Positions 59,997 through 64,000 of a DNA stretch of 64,000 bases are shown piece after piece (positions within the stretch are counted from its first letter, which is position 1; each line of letters begins with the position of its first letter). Source of the stretch: Verrucomicrobiota bacterium (GTDB lineage Bacteria > Verrucomicrobiota > Verrucomicrobiia > CAIQCK01); the NCBI GenBank assembly GCA_016235595.1, contig JACRJX010000029.1:434001-498000 (forward strand), written 5' to 3'. The notes beneath the pieces are model-generated. The model was not told the origin of the DNA. It searched no databases and worked only from the letters and a program-made list of their open reading frames with translations. Position numbers and translations under genes: made by a program.

Positions 59997-61364
59997 TCAA
60001 TTGTGGAAAACCGTCACCGAGCGGAAGAGATCCAGAAGGTGCTTGTCGCCAGCCATGTTCTTGGTGGTTCCATAGTGCCCGGTCTTCGGGTTGGTGCTCA
60101 TGAACTTCCTGGTCGTCGCAGGCAGCGCATTGTAGAAGGCGAAAACGCTGCTCGGAGTGCAAAGCTCATCCGCGAAGCCCGTGCAGACGTAAATGTCACA
60201 CTTGATGCGCGGGGCAAAATTCACGCCATCGTGGTAAGCGAGCGTGCGCGCACGACGGGGATCCGCCTCGATGCGCGCGATGGATTCCTTGCCGTGGTAG
60301 AGGGCCGCAGCATCACGCCCCTGCTTATAGCCGTTGTATTCGCAACTGGCCGGCACGCTCGCCACCGCCACCGTCACATCACGATCCAACGCAGCCGCCG
60401 CGATCGTCTGGATGCCGCCCAAACTGCCACCGCGCACAATCAGTTCTTTGCTATTCCACTCTGGACGGCTCTTGATGAAGTCGAGCGCGCGCATTACCCG
60501 GAAAAACATGTCGTGACCAAACCAGGTATCGCGATCCGTATCGCTGGCCTTTCCTCCTTCCTCGTACCACGTGCGGGACATCTGTTCGTACTCCTTGTCC
60601 GTCTTGCCGGTCGGCAAACCGTGCCAACTGGCATACAAGGAGAGAACTCCTTTGGACGCCGTCTCAATTGCAATCTTCGGGGACGCGTCCTTCCACACCA
60701 TGCTCAGATAGTCCACGCAGGCAGGCAGACTCTTCGGCTTTGCGTTCACGGGAACGGCCAGATAACCCGTCACCGGAGTGCGGCCAAGGCATTTGATCTC
60801 GACGGCGTAACACCTGACCTTGCCCTGAAACGCCTTGGGGACATCGACCTCGGCCAGCTTCGGATCGAGCGGCACCTGACTGAGCTTGGCGCGGCAGGCA
60901 TCCCAGTATGCGTCGAAATCCGCAGGGCGGGAATCAAGCGCTTTGATCTTGTCGGCGTCATACATGGCGCCAATTTCGCCCACGATGCTGGGCTTCATCC
61001 TGTGTTTGAAAATCCCCTCGCCCTTGAGCGGATGACCGTCCTTGTCGATGATCTCAAATCCGAAGAAGAGCCACCCGGGACGATTCATTGACGCCTTGAT
61101 CGTCACAGCCTTGCCGTCACAGACAAACTCGTCCCGCCTCAAGATGTCGCGTTCACGTTTCACGGTGCAGCGCAGCTTTTCACCCACAACCGGCTTGCCA
61201 TCCTTCATCAGGGTCGCGGTGCATACCGTCTCTTCGCCCACCTTGTAGTAGCCGTCGGCCTTGTCCAGATTGACGTCCAGAGAATAGCCGGCGAATGCCG
61301 CGGCCGACGTTATCGCCAGGAATCCAATGATCAACATTCCGGATTTCATGAGGGTGGTTTTCAT
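59997..61364 (-). CDS. Secreted acetyl xylan esterase-like (CE7/AXE1) protein
   Basis: 455 residues, signal MKTTLMKSGMLIIGFLAITS. A beta-rich N-terminal part precedes an alpha/beta-hydrolase of the AXE1 (cephalosporin-C deacetylase/CE7) kind: RGGSLGGIQTIAAAALDRDV with the nucleophile Ser in GGSLGG near residue 304, an acid in CTGFADELCTPSSVF and the His in KTGHYGTTKN. It removes acetyl groups from xylo-oligosaccharides or related sugars in known members. It is convergent with the DUF4838 gene (143 nt of AT-poor spacer without a clear hairpin). Confidence 0.83.
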   Translation of the reverse strand: MKTTLMKSGMLIIGFLAITSAAAFAGYSLDVNLDKADGYYKVGEETVCTATLMKDGKPVVGEKLRCTVKRERDILRRDEFVCDGKAVTIKASMNRPGWLFFGFEIIDKDGHPLKGEGIFKHRMKPSIVGEIGAMYDADKIKALDSRPADFDAYWDACRAKLSQVPLDPKLAEVDVPKAFQGKVRCYAVEIKCLGRTPVTGYLAVPVNAKPKSLPACVDYLSMVWKDASPKIAIETASKGVLSLYASWHGLPTGKTDKEYEQMSRTWYEEGGKASDTDRDTWFGHDMFFRVMRALDFIKSRPEWNSKELIVRGGSLGGIQTIAAAALDRDVTVAVASVPASCEYNGYKQGRDAAALYHGKESIARIEADPRRARTLAYHDGVNFAPRIKCDIYVCTGFADELCTPSSVFAFYNALPATTRKFMSTNPKTGHYGTTKNMAGDKHLLDLFRSVTVFHN

Positions 61365-61524
61365 TTTGGTTCGAAGTATGTGTGCGTGAGATTTGGAATC
61401 AGGTCTGCCTGCGACGCATCGTAGGCCGGTCCAAGGAGCGGTCAAGGTCAAATCCTGAGCACCGTTTGCGTATCGTCAACTCCACTGAGCCGGGTTTTCT
61501 GTTGCGGGTTCGTCGCGGGTCGAT

Positions 61525-61549
61525 ACAGTGGCTTCGTTACAGCCACTGT
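61525..61549. repeat. 9-bp perfect inverted repeat overlapping the start of the downstream gene
   Basis: ACAGTGGCT, a 7-nt loop, then AGCCACTGT. The last bases include the GT of the GTG start at 61548, so the hairpin would occlude the start codon in the mRNA. No similar palindrome was seen elsewhere in the window. Confidence 0.4.
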
Positions 61550-62486
61550 GGCTGAGAACGCGAAGCTGCAAAGCCGCCGTCATGGCAGCGAAAACAGATG
61601 TGTTCAACAATTGAGCGCACTACCGGCAGGAAGCTCGTTTTCTTGTGCCGCAGAAGTCAAATATCCCGCCTACGAGAACAATCTGCAGGATCGTCTTTGG
61701 ATGTGGGGCCATGACCCGGGGGCCTACGACGGGCCCAAAGGAGTTTACAACATTCCGTTGAGCGCTCCGATGAGCATGGCGGAGGGCATCAAGTCGATGG
61801 GGATTCCGAATGTGTGTGTGATCCGTGGAGGAACGCCGAAGGAGGAATACCGCAAGCAGTTCAAGGATGTGAAACGCATCGCCTGGAACCTGTCCGGCGG
61901 GTCCAACAAGTCCTATCATGCATTGAAAGACTATGTGTTTGGCTTGCGAGACACGACGCCGAATCTCACCGGCTATTATCTCGACGACTTCTTCCGTTTT
62001 GGCGACAAGCCGAAGTTCAACAAGAATTCCGAGACCGAAGCGGCTCCCGCCGCTCTTTCCATGGATGAAATGAAACAACTCCATGAAGAGACGGTCGCCT
62101 ACAAGCGCCGTCTCGACCTGGCGGTTGTTTTGTACACTCACCAGTTATATCCCTCGATCAAGCCGGTCATGAAATACGCCGATGTTGTTTCGCTCTGGAT
62201 ATGGAGCGGCAGCGACATCCAAAAGATCGACGCCAATTTCAAGAAATACCGTTCTTTGATTCCAGACAAACCGACGCTCCTCGGCATTTACATGTGGGAC
62301 TTCGGCGGCAAGAAGGAATTAAGCAGGGACTTCATGGTCAAACAGCTTGATTATGCCCACAAGCTTTACAAGGAAGGGCAGATCGAAGGTCTGATTTTCC
62401 ACTGCACGCCGCTTTGCAACAAGGGACTCGCGGCCGTCGATTACGCCAGGGAATGGATTGCCCAACATGGCAAGGAAGGCCGGTAA
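61548..62486 (+). CDS. TIM-barrel-like protein of unknown function, start uncertain
   Basis: Up to 312 residues from the GTG at 61548. The body is barrel-like: YENNLQDRLWMWGHDPGAYD, VCVIRGGTPKEEYRKQFK, KRIAWNLSGGSNKSY, LTGYYLDDFFRFG, LAVVLYTHQLYPSIKPVM and the ending LIFHCTPLCNKGLAAVDY. The YYLDDF and FHCTP strands look like sugar-handling barrels. There is no usual signal peptide; a weak lipobox-like SSFSC at about residue 32 has no hydrophobic core before it, so the N-terminus may be lost or the real start lies elsewhere. The frame is open upstream to 61425 with no ATG. Confidence 0.6.
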   Translation: MAENAKLQSRRHGSENRCVQQLSALPAGSSFSCAAEVKYPAYENNLQDRLWMWGHDPGAYDGPKGVYNIPLSAPMSMAEGIKSMGIPNVCVIRGGTPKEEYRKQFKDVKRIAWNLSGGSNKSYHALKDYVFGLRDTTPNLTGYYLDDFFRFGDKPKFNKNSETEAAPAALSMDEMKQLHEETVAYKRRLDLAVVLYTHQLYPSIKPVMKYADVVSLWIWSGSDIQKIDANFKKYRSLIPDKPTLLGIYMWDFGGKKELSRDFMVKQLDYAHKLYKEGQIEGLIFHCTPLCNKGLAAVDYAREWIAQHGKEGR

Positions 62487-62580
62487 AACGTCGTGCAGCG
62501 GCGATCCGACCTTGTGGCAGACGCAGCCAACCGCTCCGCCCGCGGCGGGCTCCGATGACGAGTCAGGCAATCGTTGTGCG

Positions 62581-63612
62581 TTAACGGCGACGGAAGGAAG
62601 CGCGATGCGCTTCGGCGAACTTGATGATCTGATTCATCATTTCTACGCACTGGACCGGGTAAAGGCCGGACGCGGACTCGGCAGAAAGCATTACGTGATC
62701 CGTGCCGTCGAGGATCGCGTTGGCCACATCGCACACCTCGGCTCGGGTCGGAATCGGGTGTTCAGTCATGCTTTCGAGCATCTGCGTCGCAGTGATCACG
62801 AACTTCCTGGCCTTGTTGCATTTGCTGATGATTTTCTTCTGGACGAACGGCACCTCATAAATGGGAATGGAGATGCCCATGTCCCCGCGCGCCACCATGA
62901 TGCCTTCGCAGACGGATATGATCTCGTCAATGTTCCGAATTCCTTCCCGGTTCTCGATCTTGGCGACGACGCCACAAGAGTGCGCGTGTCCTTTCAAAAA
63001 GTGACGCAGGTCCAGGATGTCCTGCTTGTCCCGGACGAAGGACTGCGCGATGTAATCCACCTTGTGCTCAATGCAGAAATGGATGTCTTCCTTGTCCTTG
63101 CAGGTCAGCCCTTGGACGTCCAGCTTCACGCCAGGAATATTGATCCCCTTGTGTTCCTTGATGGCGCCACCGACAACCACACGGGTCTTGAGTTCCTTTT
63201 CGCTTCTGGTTTCGACCACAAGCGCGATGTTGCCGTCGTCGATATAGACATGTTGCCCCGGCTTGATCGGCTTGAGGGACCCCGCCCAATCGAACGGAAT
63301 CCAGTCGCCTTCCCCCAAAACATCTTTGGTCGTGAGCCACAGAATCTGCCGCTTCTTCACCAAGACCGGTTTCTTGTCCTTCAGCCCGCCGATCCGCATG
63401 CGATAGCCTTCCAGATCGCCCAGGATGCGAATGTGCCGGCGACATTTCTTGTTCAGCTCCCTCACCATGCGAATCTTCTCAAGATGTTCATCGAGTGTCC
63501 CGTGAGAGAAATTGAGCCGCGCTACGTCCATCCCGGCGCACATCATTTGCCGGAGGACACTTTCCCTGGCCGACGCAGGGCCGAGCGTGCAAACGATCTT
63601 TGTCTTCGTCAT
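62581..63612 (-). CDS. Short divergent pyruvate kinase-like protein
   Basis: 343 residues, missing the usual C-terminal regulatory domain (full-length forms are about 470). The barrel and B domain are present: [36 protein letters not shown] with the substrate Lys at 218 and ARGDMGI for metal. The segment that is normally KGPEIR reads EGYRMR, and the SGETA region reads SAESAS; both are changed from the standard form. Family membership is clear but full catalytic activity is not. It runs on the minus strand, convergent with the barrel gene (94 nt between). Confidence 0.82.
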   Translation of the reverse strand: MTKTKIVCTLGPASARESVLRQMMCAGMDVARLNFSHGTLDEHLEKIRMVRELNKKCRRHIRILGDLEGYRMRIGGLKDKKPVLVKKRQILWLTTKDVLGEGDWIPFDWAGSLKPIKPGQHVYIDDGNIALVVETRSEKELKTRVVVGGAIKEHKGINIPGVKLDVQGLTCKDKEDIHFCIEHKVDYIAQSFVRDKQDILDLRHFLKGHAHSCGVVAKIENREGIRNIDEIISVCEGIMVARGDMGISIPIYEVPFVQKKIISKCNKARKFVITATQMLESMTEHPIPTRAEVCDVANAILDGTDHVMLSAESASGLYPVQCVEMMNQIIKFAEAHRASFRRR

Positions 63613-63620
63613 GGGAGAAC

Positions 63621-64000
63621 CTATAAATACTGGATCAACTGGAAATACTGTTTGTTCGTTTTGATGGGTATCGTCTGTCTATGACCAACGGTCTTCGATT
63701 CGAGTCCAATATTGATCATGGCATGTGCGCCTTTGGCTCTCGCAATGTAAATGACTGTGGCAACAGCCTCCAGGTACTTCTTGGAGGCGGTTTCGGTGCC
63801 GTCCTCGATCCACTCAAACTTGATGCCGCACAACACGTGGTACTTTCGATCGGGAGTCCCTCCGCTCCATATGGGTATTCCAGTTGATTCCTCCACCATC
63901 CCTCCCTGGCCCCGGCACACAGCGGGACCGCGATATGTCATTTCAGTGATATCGGTGTAGCTCCTGCAACTGGTGCAAAAGACGGAAAATACCGCAATGA
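63621..64000 (-). CDS. Partial lipoprotein-like protein, 5' end beyond the window
   Basis: The frame is open from base 64000 to a stop at 63621 (126 codons visible). An internal ATG at 63941 is not the true start: the upstream codons encode [14 protein letters not shown], which reads like a signal peptide ending in a lipid-attachment cysteine. The mature part has [19 protein letters not shown], and a helix ([19 protein letters not shown]) followed by [11 protein letters not shown], faintly similar to YbjQ-like heavy-metal-binding folds. No function is claimed. It ends 9 nt from the pyruvate kinase start on the same strand. Confidence 0.55.
   Translation of the reverse strand, partial: IAVFSVFCTSCRSYTDITEMTYRGPAVCRGQGGMVEESTGIPIWSGGTPDRKYHVLCGIKFEWIEDGTETASKKYLEAVATVIYIARAKGAHAMINIGLESKTVGHRQTIPIKTNKQYFQLIQYL

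Noticed and set aside
59856..61091. A 411-codon plus-strand frame antisense to the acetyl xylan esterase gene
   Set aside because: The esterase on the minus strand has GGSLGG and a signal peptide; the plus frame has no domain.
1..64000. CRISPR array, rRNA or tRNA genes, insertion sequences, integrase or phage genes
   Set aside because: No regular direct repeats, no tRNA-like cloverleaf or rRNA sequence and no transposase or integrase frame was seen; absence by eye is not proof.

Overview
The window is about 64 kb of GC-rich bacterial chromosome, densely coding on both strands. No rRNA or tRNA gene, CRISPR array, phage gene or transposase was recognised. The gene mix points to an environmental Verrucomicrobiota bacterium, probably of the Pedosphaeraceae/Limisphaerales type: Tat-exported Gfo/Idh/MocA and FAD oxidoreductases, a DUF1080 protein, FG-GAP/VCBS proteins, a sulfatase, many sialidase-fold proteins, a UVR-motif protein and hopanoid genes. 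Planctomycetota is a less likely alternative. This assignment is inference from gene content; no marker gene is present.

Layout. (1) 1-6.2 kb, minus strand: 5' part of leuC, an ECF sigma/anti-sigma pair, a small cytochrome c, an aldehyde dehydrogenase and a DUF255 thioredoxin-domain protein. (2) 6.5-13.4 kb: a TM2 protein, a GH43-like gene flanked by copies of a thioesterase 3' end, an esterase, a DUF1080 protein and three poorly known genes. (3) 13.4-20.4 kb: recN, an FG-GAP protein, a Tat Gfo/Idh/MocA enzyme with a strong terminator, a Dabb protein and an alpha/beta-hydrolase-SGNH fusion. (4) 20.5-29.4 kb: an octahaem cytochrome with TPR repeats, divergent from a plus-strand run of DUF1638 protein, RamA-like ASKHA/ferredoxin protein, AhbC-like radical SAM enzyme, FeoB and FeoA. 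(5) 29.7-32.1 kb: hopanoid side-chain genes hpnH and hpnG with a small Sm-like protein between them. (6) 32.2-49.8 kb: a long plus-strand locus with a GntR/FCD regulator, a DapA/NanA-family lyase, a 1,055-aa SUMF1-sialidase-sialidase protein, a YidR-like propeller, a single sialidase, a 1,871-aa sialidase/FG-GAP/sialidase/sialidase protein, a metallophosphoesterase, an FAD oxidoreductase and a sulfatase. (7) 49.8-54.8 kb, minus strand: zwf, opcA, a DUF885 peptidase-like protein and an L-rhamnose mutarotase. (8) 54.8-64 kb: a second carbohydrate region (two TIM-barrel-like proteins, an AGCS symporter, a DUF4838 protein, an acetyl-xylan-esterase-like protein), then a short divergent pyruvate kinase and the C-terminal part of a lipoprotein cut by the window edge.

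How the genes may work together. Regions 6 and 8 look like glycan-scavenging loci: secreted sialidase-fold, sulfatase and esterase proteins would trim a sulfated or acylated polymer, and the lyase and NADPH-generating zwf/opcA would handle released sugar inside the cell. Region 4 is the most unusual: its genes overlap by 4 nt in two blocks and join a corrinoid-type reductive activator to a haem-pathway radical SAM enzyme and ferrous iron uptake. That partnership is the best candidate here for an undescribed system.

Many starts were moved inward from the longest possible reading frame to an ATG or GTG supported by a ribosome site, a signal peptide or a stop/start overlap. Coordinates were read by eye and short non-coding sites may be off by a base.
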